Shown here: positions 35,339 through 44,193 of the stretch, one piece after another
How the letters are laid out: every line of letters begins with the position of its first letter
Numbering within the stretch: the first letter of the stretch is position 1
The notes under the pieces: generated by a model
The model's database searches: none
Told to the model about the DNA's origin: nothing
What the model saw: the letters and a program-made list of their open reading frames with translations, nothing else
Position numbers and translations under genes: made by a program
Source: Mageeibacillus sp. UBA5439
Lineage (GTDB): Bacteria; Bacillota; Clostridia; Saccharofermentanales; DTU023
Length of the DNA stretch: 64,000 nucleotides
Reading direction: 5' to 3'
Assembly: GCA_002427505.1 (NCBI GenBank)
Contig: DIRJ01000038.1
Span: forward strand, 30,723-94,722

Positions 35339-36772
35339 ATGGATTTTTCATCAGCCAATAAAGAGTTATGGGAGTTTGTGTTAACCAGTGGTGTTTTGGC
35401 TATCTTGTTGCTTCTTGCTAATTTACTGCGCAGGAAGACGAGGTTTTTCCGCAATGCCCTGGTTCCCACATCCGTTATTGCAGGATTCCTAGGGCTAATT
35501 TTTAATGAAAGCAGACTGATCACACTGGATGTTGATTTGCTTCAGATGCTCACATATCACGGTCTTGCGATCGGTTTTATCGCCCTTAGTCTCCGGGTCC
35601 CGCGATTACATGATCTCAAGAAGCAAAAGGGAGACGGTTTATATAACAGTGTCAACTCCGGCATGCTGATAGTTTCCAACTACCTCATGCAGGGAGCACT
35701 TGGTTTAATCATCACCATTATCGCTTCTTTTACCTTCGCCCCGGGTTTCTTCAAAGCTTCAGGCATACTTTTACCGATGGGATATGGTCAGGGTCCGGGT
35801 CAGGGCAATAATATTGGTGCCATGTATGAATCTTATGGTTTTGCCGGCGGGCAAAGTTTCGGTCTGGCCATTGCCAGCATTGGATTCGTCTGGGCCAGTA
35901 TTGGTGGTATCGCCTATCTTTATTATCTTAAGAAAAAAGGCAAGCTGTCGGACACGGCTATCAGACACAAAAAAGACCAGGTTGAAGTTATCTTTGAAGA
36001 TGAGGATGAAGTTCCTCTGTCTGAGCCTGTTGACCGTTTAACTCTGCAAGTCGCACTAATCGCACTGGTTTACCTCATAACTTATGGTGTGATTTATGGT
36101 CTGTTATGGGTTTTGGGCCGCTTCCCTGCTTTGTCCGGTCTGGTAAATACTCTCAGTCCGCTGCTTTGGGGCTTTAACTTCCTCATCGGTTCCGTCCTAG
36201 CCATGTTATTGCGCAGCTCTCTGAAAAAAATCCGGCAAAAAGGTCTGATGTCTCATCAGTACCCTAATACGTATTTGTTGAATCGCATTGCCGGCTTCGC
36301 CTTTGATGTAATGGTCGTCGGTGCTATATCCACTATTTCGATTGATGACCTTAAAGATAATTGGCCGGTATTTCTCATTATGTCAACGCTAGGCGGACTG
36401 GCAACTTTGTTCTACAACATCAAAATGTCCAAAATCGTCTATCCGGATTATCCGGTCGCAGGCATGATGGGCATGTATGGCATGATGACCGGTACAGCCA
36501 GTACGGGAATTATGCTCCTGCGTGAGGTTGACCCGCTCTTTCACACTCCGATGTCAATGAATCTGGTTACCGGCAGCAGTACAGCCATCATCTTTGCCGC
36601 ACCTATATTGCTTTTTGTCGGCCTGGCAGCTCAATCTGATTTACTCTTATACGTCACCCTGGCCGCCATCTTTGTCTACTGGGCAATTCTGCATTTCGGC
36701 CTTAAATACCGGGCAGGAAAACATGCCCTGAAATATAAGGCTACAATCCGTTCTGAAGAGGAGTGCGATTAA
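35339..36772 (+). CDS. Sodium/glutamate symporter-like membrane protein (GltS family)
   Basis: 477 residues with about eleven hydrophobic segments. MGYGQGPGQGNNIGAMYESYGF and the mirrored MGMYGMMTGTASTGIMLLREVDP resemble the two pore-loop repeats of GltS carriers, which have inverted repeat topology. A charged cytoplasmic loop lies near residues 195-225. Substrate specificity (glutamate or another anion) cannot be told from sequence. AGGAGA precedes the ATG. The acyltransferase gene ends about 80 bases upstream. Confidence 0.75.
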   Translation: MDFSSANKELWEFVLTSGVLAILLLLANLLRRKTRFFRNALVPTSVIAGFLGLIFNESRLITLDVDLLQMLTYHGLAIGFIALSLRVPRLHDLKKQKGDGLYNSVNSGMLIVSNYLMQGALGLIITIIASFTFAPGFFKASGILLPMGYGQGPGQGNNIGAMYESYGFAGGQSFGLAIASIGFVWASIGGIAYLYYLKKKGKLSDTAIRHKKDQVEVIFEDEDEVPLSEPVDRLTLQVALIALVYLITYGVIYGLLWVLGRFPALSGLVNTLSPLLWGFNFLIGSVLAMLLRSSLKKIRQKGLMSHQYPNTYLLNRIAGFAFDVMVVGAISTISIDDLKDNWPVFLIMSTLGGLATLFYNIKMSKIVYPDYPVAGMMGMYGMMTGTASTGIMLLREVDPLFHTPMSMNLVTGSSTAIIFAAPILLFVGLAAQSDLLLYVTLAAIFVYWAILHFGLKYRAGKHALKYKATIRSEEECD

Positions 36773-36786
36773 AATCGTCAAAAGTG

Positions 36787-36792
36787 TATAAT
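36787..36792 (+). promoter_or_regulatory. Candidate -10 element ahead of the E2-like gene
   Basis: A perfect TATAAT lies 50 bases upstream of the start codon at 36842, in the 69-base gap after the GltS-like gene. I see no good -35 element at the right distance. Confidence 0.35.
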
Positions 36793-36841
36793 AAGATTTG
36801 TTAACTCGCTTAGCATGAGCGGGCTGCAAAAGAGGAGACTT

Positions 36842-37828
36842 ATGTTGTTTAACAGACGCAAAGACGGGAAGCTGGTTAAAGGCGGCGATCCCATGATGCA
36901 CATCATGCCGTATGTGATGCGGGGACGTAATGAGTCTGCAGTCTATTACGGAAAATCATTTTGTGTGGAAAACATTCAGGAATATATCCGTGAAAAACGC
37001 CGGGAAGGCAAGCGAATAACTCTGTTTAATGTTATCGTTTCCGCGCTTCTCCATACCCTATACCGGAGACCGCATTTAAATCGTTTTGTGGCCGGGCGTA
37101 AGCTATATCAGCGTAACACCATGGATGTATTGTATGTAGTGAAAACCCTGATGACAGATGAGGGTGTTGAATCCGTTGCTAAAATTACCAGCGATGGTCA
37201 TGACACACTGGAAGATGTCACCAAGATGATGAGCGAACATATCAGCTATATTAAAGACGGACAATCAAAAAGCGATGACCGTCTCATTGGATTCGCTACC
37301 AAATTGCCCAGGTTCCTGATCAGATCGGTCTTATGGCTTGTCAGGATACTGGATTTTCATGGTTTAATGCCTAAAGTATTGATGGATAACATTCCACTTT
37401 ATTCCTCAGTTTTTATATCGCATATGGGAAGTCTCGGAGCTGAAGCACCCTTTCATCATCTTTACGAATTTGGAACTACCTCTATCTTCTGTACCATCGG
37501 CAAGATTTATAAAAAGCCATATCAAAATGTTGCCAGCGGAGAACTGGAGTGGAAGAAAACTATTGACATCAGCATCAGCATCGATGAACGCATCTGTGAC
37601 GGCTTCTACCTGATAAAAAGCCTGCGCCTGTTTGAGACTTATATCGATGATCCCTACTTGCTGGAACAAAGTCCCATAGAGCTGGATCTGGAGTACAAGC
37701 ATAAACTGCGTCAATATAAGAAGCACTATGACGGAGATTCAGAATCATTCCTGGAAGATTACTGGGAAAACATGATGGCGGAAGCGGATGGCAACAAGAG
37801 CAACGGTCAATCGGAGGAGAAGCTGTAA
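36842..37828 (+). CDS. Standalone 2-oxoacid dehydrogenase E2-like acyltransferase domain protein
   Basis: 328 residues from the ATG at 36842, five bases after GAGGAG. The protein resembles the catalytic core of dihydrolipoamide acyltransferases (chloramphenicol acetyltransferase fold) without any lipoyl or subunit-binding domain. The active-site block reads SISIDERICDGFYLIKSLRLF; in true E2 enzymes it is DHRVIDG, so the catalytic His is Glu. I recall this variant from a family of E2-like proteins in Clostridia, so it may be a property of the family. No E1 or E3 gene is nearby. A hydrophobic stretch at about 160-180 is unusual for E2. Function unknown. Its 3' end overlaps the convergent buk gene by 22 bases. 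Confidence 0.7.
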   Translation: MLFNRRKDGKLVKGGDPMMHIMPYVMRGRNESAVYYGKSFCVENIQEYIREKRREGKRITLFNVIVSALLHTLYRRPHLNRFVAGRKLYQRNTMDVLYVVKTLMTDEGVESVAKITSDGHDTLEDVTKMMSEHISYIKDGQSKSDDRLIGFATKLPRFLIRSVLWLVRILDFHGLMPKVLMDNIPLYSSVFISHMGSLGAEAPFHHLYEFGTTSIFCTIGKIYKKPYQNVASGELEWKKTIDISISIDERICDGFYLIKSLRLFETYIDDPYLLEQSPIELDLEYKHKLRQYKKHYDGDSESFLEDYWENMMAEADGNKSNGQSEEKL

Positions 37829-38868
37829 GCCTCTTCTTCTCCTCTGAGCAGACGCAGACCACCTTCATGCAATGCTTCCATCTCTAATTCCCCGGCATAT
37901 ACGTAAAGCGGCGCGATGAACTCAACCCGCTTTCTTACTTCTTCTGTAATAAATTTTGAATGTGCCAGGCCTCCGGTGAGAATGATTGCGCGGATGTCTC
38001 CACTGACAACAGGGGCCAGAGACCCGATGGCTTTCGCGATCTGGTAGGCCATGGTTCTGTAGACGAGGCCGGCCTCTTCATTCCCTGCACGCATGCGTCT
38101 TTCTACCTCAATGGCATCATTTGTCTCCAGATAAGATATCAGGCCCCCCCGTCCGACCTCATAACTGTATAAACCGTCCGCACCTTCTTCCCGTGCTATT
38201 TCAGAAGCATTATATATAGGCAGGCCGCCGGCTCTTTCAGGTGAAAAGGCCCCTTCATCAGCTGATATAACATCTATAAATTCGCCCTTAGACTGTATAT
38301 TCATAGAAAAGCCACCGCCCAGATGCGCCAGAATAACATTTTCTTTCAGAAGATCAAAACCTTCCTGCTCCGCTATCCTTCGGGCCACCGCTCTTGTGTT
38401 GAGCACATGTGTAAAGCTTCTGCGGTTATGACCTTTTACACCTGACAGCCGGGCTTCCGGTAAAAGTTCATCTACGGAAATTGAATCATAGATATAAGCA
38501 GGTACTCCCCCGCCATCTTTAGATATATTTAAAGCTATACCTGCTCCCATATTGGAAGCATGTTCCTGCACCGGCTTGTGTAAGAGCGTATCTACCAGTA
38601 ATTGATCAATCCGATAGGCCCCATGACGCACCGGCGGCAATATGCCGCCACGGGAGACGATAATATTCAGCTCCCGGGGCTGCAAATCATTATCGGCAAA
38701 AAAAGTCCGGACCGCTTCGGTTCTCATTTCCAGCTGATCGTTTATTTTCTTGAACTGTGACAATATCTTACAGTCGTGGATAATCTTCTTTTCACACAAG
38801 CAACTTGTTTCATCATACAAAGCAACCCTGGTCGATGTAGAACCCGGGTTTATTACAAATATCTTCAT
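37807..38868 (-). CDS. buk: Butyrate kinase
   Basis: 353 residues. The acetate/butyrate kinase fold starts KIFVINPGSTSTRVALYD; VSRGGILPPVRHGAYRID, NVILAHLGGGFSMN and IILTGGLAHSKFI are diagnostic of butyrate kinases, including the H-L-G-G-G phosphate loop. It converts butyryl phosphate and ADP to butyrate and ATP. The ATG overlaps the ptb stop by four bases (ATGA). Branched-chain substrates cannot be excluded. Confidence 0.93.
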   Translation of the reverse strand: MKIFVINPGSTSTRVALYDETSCLCEKKIIHDCKILSQFKKINDQLEMRTEAVRTFFADNDLQPRELNIIVSRGGILPPVRHGAYRIDQLLVDTLLHKPVQEHASNMGAGIALNISKDGGGVPAYIYDSISVDELLPEARLSGVKGHNRRSFTHVLNTRAVARRIAEQEGFDLLKENVILAHLGGGFSMNIQSKGEFIDVISADEGAFSPERAGGLPIYNASEIAREEGADGLYSYEVGRGGLISYLETNDAIEVERRMRAGNEEAGLVYRTMAYQIAKAIGSLAPVVSGDIRAIILTGGLAHSKFITEEVRKRVEFIAPLYVYAGELEMEALHEGGLRLLRGEEEAYSFSSD

Positions 38869-39779
38869 CTTGCTTCCTTCTCAGCCGGTGTTTGGGCCAG
38901 AACAACTGCTAAAGCTATCGTATTCATCTTTTCTGCAGCAGAAGCACTGCGGGAGATCAGCAAAATCGGTATCCGGGCACCCACTATCAGTCCGGCCATT
39001 TTCCCGCCCCCACCATAAACCAGCCCCTTTGCCAGCAAATTTCCTGAAACGAGATCAGGCACCAGAAGTACATCTGCATCACCTGCTACCGGACTGTTAT
39101 ATCCTTTGGCAGCAGCCGCTGCTGCCATATAGGCAAGATCAAAGGATATGGGTCCTTCGACCATACAGTTACCATACTTTCCCTGCACCGCCTGTTCTTT
39201 CAGATAGGCCGCCTCCCTGGTTTCTCTAAGCTTAGGATTGACTTTTTCCGTTGCAGCCAGCACTGCCACCTTGGGTCTTGAGAGACCCAGCCGCTGCGAA
39301 TAACTAACAGCATGCTGCAGGATTCCCTCTTTCTCTTCCAGACTGGGATAAGGAATCATACCTCCGTCAGTTACGATAAATAATTTATGATAGCTGGGCA
39401 TCTCCAGCCAGGCTAAATGCGTTAAGAGCTTGCCTGTAGTCAGACCGCTGTCTTTTTTCAAGACAGCATGCAGAAGAACAGAGCTGTCAAGATTACCCTT
39501 CATCAGCATCTGACATTCAGAGGCTGCACATGCAGCGACAGCATATTCAGCCGCCTCTTCCGCTGTTTCAAGTACATAATAAGAAAATTCAGAGTTTCTG
39601 ACCTGATCCAGAACATATTGTTCAGTAGTGGTGGTCATGAAAAAGGCTGCTGAGGCCAGTCCCAGGTCCACAGCCTCTGTAACCGCCTCCAGACTGTGTC
39701 TGTCAGGTACCACTACTGCAATACGCGGCTTGGCCGAAACTGCCTGTGCCCGCCTGCGGATCTCTTCAAAATTCTTCAT
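38865..39779 (-). CDS. ptb: Phosphate butyryltransferase
   Basis: 304 residues of the phosphate acetyl/butyryltransferase family: PRIAVVVPDRHSLEAVTEAVDLGL at the N-terminus, MLMKGNLDSSVLLHAVLK in the middle, and LLVPDLVSGNLLAKGLVYGGGGKMAGLIVGA near the C-terminus. It converts butyryl-CoA to butyryl phosphate for Buk. The ptb-buk pair gives a butyrate kinase route to butyrate; the genes making butyryl-CoA are not in this window. AAGGAG lies upstream of the ATG. Confidence 0.92.
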   Translation of the reverse strand: MKNFEEIRRRAQAVSAKPRIAVVVPDRHSLEAVTEAVDLGLASAAFFMTTTTEQYVLDQVRNSEFSYYVLETAEEAAEYAVAACAASECQMLMKGNLDSSVLLHAVLKKDSGLTTGKLLTHLAWLEMPSYHKLFIVTDGGMIPYPSLEEKEGILQHAVSYSQRLGLSRPKVAVLAATEKVNPKLRETREAAYLKEQAVQGKYGNCMVEGPISFDLAYMAAAAAAKGYNSPVAGDADVLLVPDLVSGNLLAKGLVYGGGGKMAGLIVGARIPILLISRSASAAEKMNTIALAVVLAQTPAEKEAR

Positions 39780-39802
39780 ATTTACTCCTTAAGTTTACGC
39801 CC

Positions 39803-39865
39803 AAAGTCACAAGTATTCTCTTAATAATATAGTACACTTAGCATAAAAGTCACAAAAGTTTTGTG
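39803..39865. promoter_or_regulatory. Repeats in the ptb-xdh divergent region, possible operators
   Basis: AAAGTCACAA occurs twice in direct orientation (39803-39812 and 39846-39855). The second copy runs into a palindrome, CACAAAAGTTTTGTG (39851-39865), which covers the -35 region of the candidate ptb promoter. This is the shape of a repressor site. The half-sites resemble Rex or CRP-type elements in part, but their arrangement does not match either. Confidence 0.4.
39826..39855 (-). promoter_or_regulatory. Candidate promoter of ptb-buk
   Basis: On the minus strand TTGTGA (39855-39850) and TATATT (39831-39826) are 18 bases apart, about 47 bases upstream of the ptb start. Confidence 0.45.
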
Positions 39866-39961
39866 TTATTTAAGCGAATAATATTCTGTTGAGATAGCAG
39901 TGTGGTAAAATGCAAAGAAACATACAAGGCACAAGCTTATTAATAAGAATGGAGGTTATAA

Positions 39962-42334
39962 ATGAGCGTTGGAAAAAGCATCAAAAGAGTTGACGCTTTT
40001 GATAAAGTAACGGGCCGGGCGCAATATACAGCCGATCTGGTCGATAAAAATGCACTGATAGCTAAAATACTCCCTTCAACAATTGCCCATGGCCGGGTGA
40101 TAAGTATGGATACTTCAGAAGCCGAGAAAGTTAAGGGTGTGGTGAAAATCGTAACCTGCTTTGAGGTGCCTGATGTCCAGTTTCCTACAGCTGGCCACCC
40201 CTGGACAACCGATCCTGAGCATCAGGACGTTGCAGACCGCTTGCTTTTAAATAAACATGTTCGCTACTACGGCGATGAGATTGCTCTGGTTATAGCAGAA
40301 GATGAAATTTCAGCCAAGCAGGCTTTAAAGAAGATTAAAGTCGAGTATGAGGAGTATCCCATTCTTCTCGACCCGATGGAAAGCATTAAGGAAGGCGCCC
40401 CTCTCCTGCACGAGGATATTTCGCCAAATAATATTTTGGCATCCTCCAGTGTCCGCCAGGGCAACTACGAGGAAGCTATTAAGGAAGAAGGCCTGACTAA
40501 GGTAGAGGGCTGGTACCATCTGCCGACAGTTCAGCACGCCCACCTGGAACCTAACGTTTGCTATGCCTACATGGAAAAAAATCGGGTTACCGTTGTAACT
40601 TCGACTCAGATTCCACATATTGTAAGGCGTGTCGTCGGACAGGCAAACTGCCTGCCCTGGGGTGACGTTCGTATAGTGAAGCCGTACATCGGCGGTGGCT
40701 TCGGCAATAAGCAGGATGCCCTGTGGGAGCCTCTCTGCGCCTTTGCCTCGCGCTGCGTGGGCGGCCGTCTGGTTTTCCTGGACACGACTAGGGAAGAGAC
40801 TTTTGTCAACAACCGTGTTCGTCATGCCATGCATGCGCACATTATTTCCTGGGTGCGTCCGGACGGCACAATCGCAGCCAGAAAGCTGAAGTTTTATTCT
40901 GATCAGGGAGCCTATGCATCGCACGGTCACTCAGTTGCCGGCAAAGCGCTGGGTTCAGTCAATCAGATTTATCCCTGCGAAAACTTTGAAGGTGACGCCT
41001 ACACTGTCTATACAAACAAAACAGTTGCCGGAGCAATGCGTGCTTATGGTATGCCGCAGGCAACTTTCTTTACTGAAGCACATACTGAAGATATCTGCAA
41101 ACAGATGCATCTGGATTCTGTGGAGTTCAGACGCAAGAATTCGATGCCGAAAGGCTTTATAGATGACTTTTCCAAAAATGAAAACTACTACGATACTTAC
41201 AATCTCTTAATCGATAAAGTCATGGAAATGACCGATTACGAAGAGAAACGCAAGCTGTATGATCAGCCTCAGGAAGGTCCTGTGCGCCGCGGAATCGGCA
41301 TGTCTCTCTTCTGGTACAATACCGCAGTCTGGCCCATATCTGTCGAGACTTCAGCTTGCCGCATGGCTTTGAATCAGGACGGATCAATTCAGTTGCAATT
41401 GGGCGAAACGGAAATCGGACAAGGTGCTGATACCGTATTCTCACAAATGGCTGCATCAGCTGTAGGCATTCCGGTCGAGGACGTCAATATCGTTTCCACC
41501 CAGGATACTGACATAACGCCTTTCGGTCTGGGAGCTTATGGTTCGCGTCAAACATATGTGGCAGGTTTTTCTATCAAACAAACCGGCTCCATACTAAAGG
41601 AACGCATACTCGAAAACGCACACCGTTACGTACGCATGCCGGTCGCTGTGCTCGATCTGGTGGATGGCAAAATTGTGCGCAAGGGCGACGGCAAGGTGCT
41701 GATGAGCTTATGTGATCTCGCCTTAAATGTTTTGTACTGCCACGAGCAGGGAAATCATATTACAGCAGAAAGTACCTATCAGGTTAAAAGTAATGCCTAT
41801 TCCTTTGGCGTCTCTGTTGCTGAAGTTGAAGTGGATATTCCCCTGTGCAAGGTAGAAATCTTAGATATCTGTAATGTCCATGACGCCGGCAACTTAATCA
41901 ATCCTCAGACTTCTGAAGCTCAGGTCCATGGCGGCATGAGCATGAGTATAGGTTACGGTCTCTACGAACAAGTGCTCTATGACGAAAAGACCGGCCGTGT
42001 TTTGAACGACAACCTCTTAGACTATAAGCTCAGCACCTTCATGGATCATCCTGATATGAAGGTCGCCTTCATCGAGAACCCTGAGCCAACCAGTCCCTTT
42101 GGAACCAGGGCACTGGGCGAACCGCCGGCCTGCTCACCTGCCGTCGCTATCCGCAATGCCATACTTCAGGCGACCGGAGTATCCTTCAACACACTCCCGA
42201 TGACGCCACAAAGACTATATGAAGGCTTCGCTGAAGCGGGTTTGCTTGAATCAGATTTCGAGATAAAATCCAGACGTGAGCAATATGCAAAAACCAGGGA
42301 CGAGTTAAACAAACTGTCTCAGGAAACAGCCTAG
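39962..42334 (+). CDS. xdhA: Xanthine dehydrogenase family, molybdopterin-binding subunit
   Basis: 790 residues, the large subunit of a molybdenum hydroxylase. It begins VGKSIKRVDAFDKVTGRAQYTADL; GGGFGNKQD contacts the cofactor, AGAMRAYGMPQATFFTE contains the substrate-binding Arg, and PFGTRALGEPPACSPAVAIRNAI carries the catalytic Glu. The best guess for the substrate is xanthine or hypoxanthine, given adenine deaminase in the same window; related enzymes act on other heterocycles. GGAGG precedes the ATG. It is first in a three-gene operon with the FAD and 2Fe-2S subunits, in the order large-medium-small. No molybdenum cofactor gene is seen nearby. Confidence 0.88.
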   Translation: MSVGKSIKRVDAFDKVTGRAQYTADLVDKNALIAKILPSTIAHGRVISMDTSEAEKVKGVVKIVTCFEVPDVQFPTAGHPWTTDPEHQDVADRLLLNKHVRYYGDEIALVIAEDEISAKQALKKIKVEYEEYPILLDPMESIKEGAPLLHEDISPNNILASSSVRQGNYEEAIKEEGLTKVEGWYHLPTVQHAHLEPNVCYAYMEKNRVTVVTSTQIPHIVRRVVGQANCLPWGDVRIVKPYIGGGFGNKQDALWEPLCAFASRCVGGRLVFLDTTREETFVNNRVRHAMHAHIISWVRPDGTIAARKLKFYSDQGAYASHGHSVAGKALGSVNQIYPCENFEGDAYTVYTNKTVAGAMRAYGMPQATFFTEAHTEDICKQMHLDSVEFRRKNSMPKGFIDDFSKNENYYDTYNLLIDKVMEMTDYEEKRKLYDQPQEGPVRRGIGMSLFWYNTAVWPISVETSACRMALNQDGSIQLQLGETEIGQGADTVFSQMAASAVGIPVEDVNIVSTQDTDITPFGLGAYGSRQTYVAGFSIKQTGSILKERILENAHRYVRMPVAVLDLVDGKIVRKGDGKVLMSLCDLALNVLYCHEQGNHITAESTYQVKSNAYSFGVSVAEVEVDIPLCKVEILDICNVHDAGNLINPQTSEAQVHGGMSMSIGYGLYEQVLYDEKTGRVLNDNLLDYKLSTFMDHPDMKVAFIENPEPTSPFGTRALGEPPACSPAVAIRNAILQATGVSFNTLPMTPQRLYEGFAEAGLLESDFEIKSRREQYAKTRDELNKLSQETA

Positions 42335-42343
42335 GAGGATGCA

Positions 42344-43231
42344 ATGAAGTACGATATTAAAAAGCTTTACGAAGCTGCTTCGCTGGATGAAGCGATCAGC
42401 CTGCTCGATGAGCATCCTGAGGCAAAGATCATTGCCGGCGGCTCTGACGTTCTTATCAGTATACGCGGAGGCGAACTGGCCGGCTGCACTTTGGTCAGTA
42501 TCTATGGCCTGGATGACTTGAGGGGCGTGACAGTTGATGAAGACGGAACGATTCGCATCGGCTCACTGACCAGCTTCACCAGCATCGCCCGTAACGAAAT
42601 AATCATGAAATATCTGCCCTATCTGGGCGAAGCCGCTGCCTCTGTTGGCGGCCCGCAAGTCCGGAATATCGGCACGATCGGCGGCAACACCTGTAACGGT
42701 GTGACCTCTGCAGATACAGCCTCTACCCTGCTGGCTCTCGATGCCATCATCGAAGTTAAGGGCAAAGACGGCTATCGCCGGATCCCGATGAAAAACTGGT
42801 ACATTAAAGCCAAAGTAGTTGATCTGAAGCCTACGGAAGTTCAAACCGCAATCCTGATACCAAAAGAGTCCTATCAGGGCTATTTCGGTAATTACTACAA
42901 ATACAGTGCACGGCATGCCATGGACATTGCAACCTGCGGCTGCTCAGTCAATGTCAAGCTGTCTGATGACAAGAAAACAATAGAGGATGTCCGCATCGCT
43001 TACGGCGTTGCAGGTCCGGTTCCCTTACGCGCCGGAACAGCCGAAGCCGCCGTCAAAGGACGCGCAGTTAACCTCGAGACTCTTGAGCTTTTCTCAGAAA
43101 AGGTAAAAGATGATATTAATCCGCGGACAAGCTGGCGCGCCTCAAAAGAATTCCGCACACATCTGATGACAGAACTGGCACGTAGATGCTTAACAGAATC
43201 AATCAGCCGTTCAGGAGGTATTTTTCAATGA
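42344..43231 (+). CDS. xdhB: Xanthine dehydrogenase family, FAD-binding subunit
   Basis: 295 residues. AKIIAGGSDVLISIRGGEL is the first FAD-binding motif and NIGTIGGNTCNGVTSADTAS the second; both are diagnostic of CO dehydrogenase/xanthine dehydrogenase medium subunits. This subunit passes electrons from the Fe-S centres to its acceptor. AGGAGGATGCA precedes the ATG; the gene starts ten bases after xdhA and overlaps the next gene by four bases. Confidence 0.9.
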   Translation: MKYDIKKLYEAASLDEAISLLDEHPEAKIIAGGSDVLISIRGGELAGCTLVSIYGLDDLRGVTVDEDGTIRIGSLTSFTSIARNEIIMKYLPYLGEAAASVGGPQVRNIGTIGGNTCNGVTSADTASTLLALDAIIEVKGKDGYRRIPMKNWYIKAKVVDLKPTEVQTAILIPKESYQGYFGNYYKYSARHAMDIATCGCSVNVKLSDDKKTIEDVRIAYGVAGPVPLRAGTAEAAVKGRAVNLETLELFSEKVKDDINPRTSWRASKEFRTHLMTELARRCLTESISRSGGIFQ

Positions 43232-43734
43232 GTGACATTCAATATAAAGAACTAAATTTCACAGTCAACGGCAAGGAAAGGTCTCTCATGATCGATGTGC
43301 GCTCCTCCCTGCTTGATGTCCTGCGCAATGAACTGCATCTGCACTCAGTGAAAAAGGGTTGTGAAGTCGGAGAATGTGGTGCCTGTACGGTCCTGATCGA
43401 TGGCGAACCTTATGATTCCTGTATTTACCTGGCAATCTGGGCGGAGGGCAAGGATATCCTCACTGTTGAAGGCTTAATGGGCGATGACGGTTCTATTTCC
43501 GATATCCAGCAGGCTTTCATTGACGAAGTGGCAGTTCAGTGCGGTTTTTGCACACCGGGCCTGATTATGACCGCTTACAGCGTTCTGGCTGATGGCAAGC
43601 GCTATACCCGGGATGAGCTCCGTCAGAAGCTGGCCGGCAATATGTGCCGTTGCACCGGCTATCATAATATTATCAATGCTGTGGAAAAAACAATGTTAAA
43701 GCGTATCGAGGCAGCGGAAGCCAAGAACAGCTAA
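43228..43734 (+). CDS. xdhC: Xanthine dehydrogenase family, [2Fe-2S] subunit
   Basis: 168 residues from the ATG at 43228, which overlaps the xdhB stop (ATGA) and follows CAGGAGGT. The plant-type ferredoxin motif GCEVGECGACTVLIDGEPYDSC binds one cluster; QCGFCTPG and NMCRCTGYHNI bind the second. It carries electrons from the molybdenum site to FAD. The symbol follows the three-subunit bacterial convention and should not be confused with the XdhC maturation factor. Confidence 0.92.
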   Translation: MSDIQYKELNFTVNGKERSLMIDVRSSLLDVLRNELHLHSVKKGCEVGECGACTVLIDGEPYDSCIYLAIWAEGKDILTVEGLMGDDGSISDIQQAFIDEVAVQCGFCTPGLIMTAYSVLADGKRYTRDELRQKLAGNMCRCTGYHNIINAVEKTMLKRIEAAEAKNS

Positions 43735-43757
43735 AGAGAACAGCAATCAAGTAATAA

Positions 43758-43795
43758 AAAAAAGGGACTGGCTCCACGGAGTCAGTCCCTTTTTC
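43758..43795. terminator. Bidirectional terminator between xdh operon and hinT
   Basis: AAAGGGACTGGCTCC (43761-43775) pairs with GGAGTCAGTCCCTTT (43778-43792) with one mismatch, flanked by A- and T-runs on each side. It serves both convergent units. Confidence 0.9.
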
Positions 43796-43810
43796 AATGT
43801 CAGTAAATCT

Positions 43811-44164
43811 TCAGATCAAGCCGGGACCCAGATTTTTCCCGCCGATCAGGTGAAAATGAACATGCCTTACAGTCTGTCCGCCTTCTTCGCCGCAGTTGTT
43901 AATCAGGCGGAAGCCGCTTTCCTCAACACCGAGCTCTTCAGCAATCTGCGGCAGGGCAGCCATTAATCGGCTTAAATCAGCCAGGCCGGCTTCTGTCGCA
44001 GAGATATCCAGAATACTTTCGTAGTGTTTTTTCGGAACGACTAAGGTGTGCACAGGAGCCACCGGATTAACATCTTCGAAGGCAAGAACGCTTTCGTTTT
44101 CGAATACCTTTTTCGCTGGTATCTCACCACTGATGATTTTACAGAATATACAGTTTTGTGGCAT
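43811..44164 (-). CDS. HIT family nucleotide-binding protein (HinT-like)
   Basis: 117 residues. The histidine triad is HVHFHLIGG near the C-terminus, and the N-terminus CIFCKIISGEIPAKKVFENESVLAFEDVNPVAPVHTLVVPKKH is typical of HinT purine phosphoramidases, including CxxC. It follows alaS by about 30 bases on the same strand. Hint proteins hydrolyse aminoacyl-adenylates, so the link with a tRNA synthetase may be meaningful (inference). Confidence 0.93.
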   Translation of the reverse strand: MPQNCIFCKIISGEIPAKKVFENESVLAFEDVNPVAPVHTLVVPKKHYESILDISATEAGLADLSRLMAALPQIAEELGVEESGFRLINNCGEEGGQTVRHVHFHLIGGKNLGPGLI

Positions 44165-44193
44165 CTTCTACTCCTTTACAAGCTAGGGTTTTA

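Noticed and set aside
39803..39865. Classic Rex operator upstream of ptb
   Set aside because: Rex sites need inward-facing TTGTGA-N6-TCACAA-type arms. Here the arms are direct or face outward, so I report the repeats only as an unknown operator candidate.
40325..40930. A 201-codon open frame on the minus strand within xdhA
   Set aside because: It is inside the molybdopterin subunit gene, with no recognisable domain and no ribosome site.
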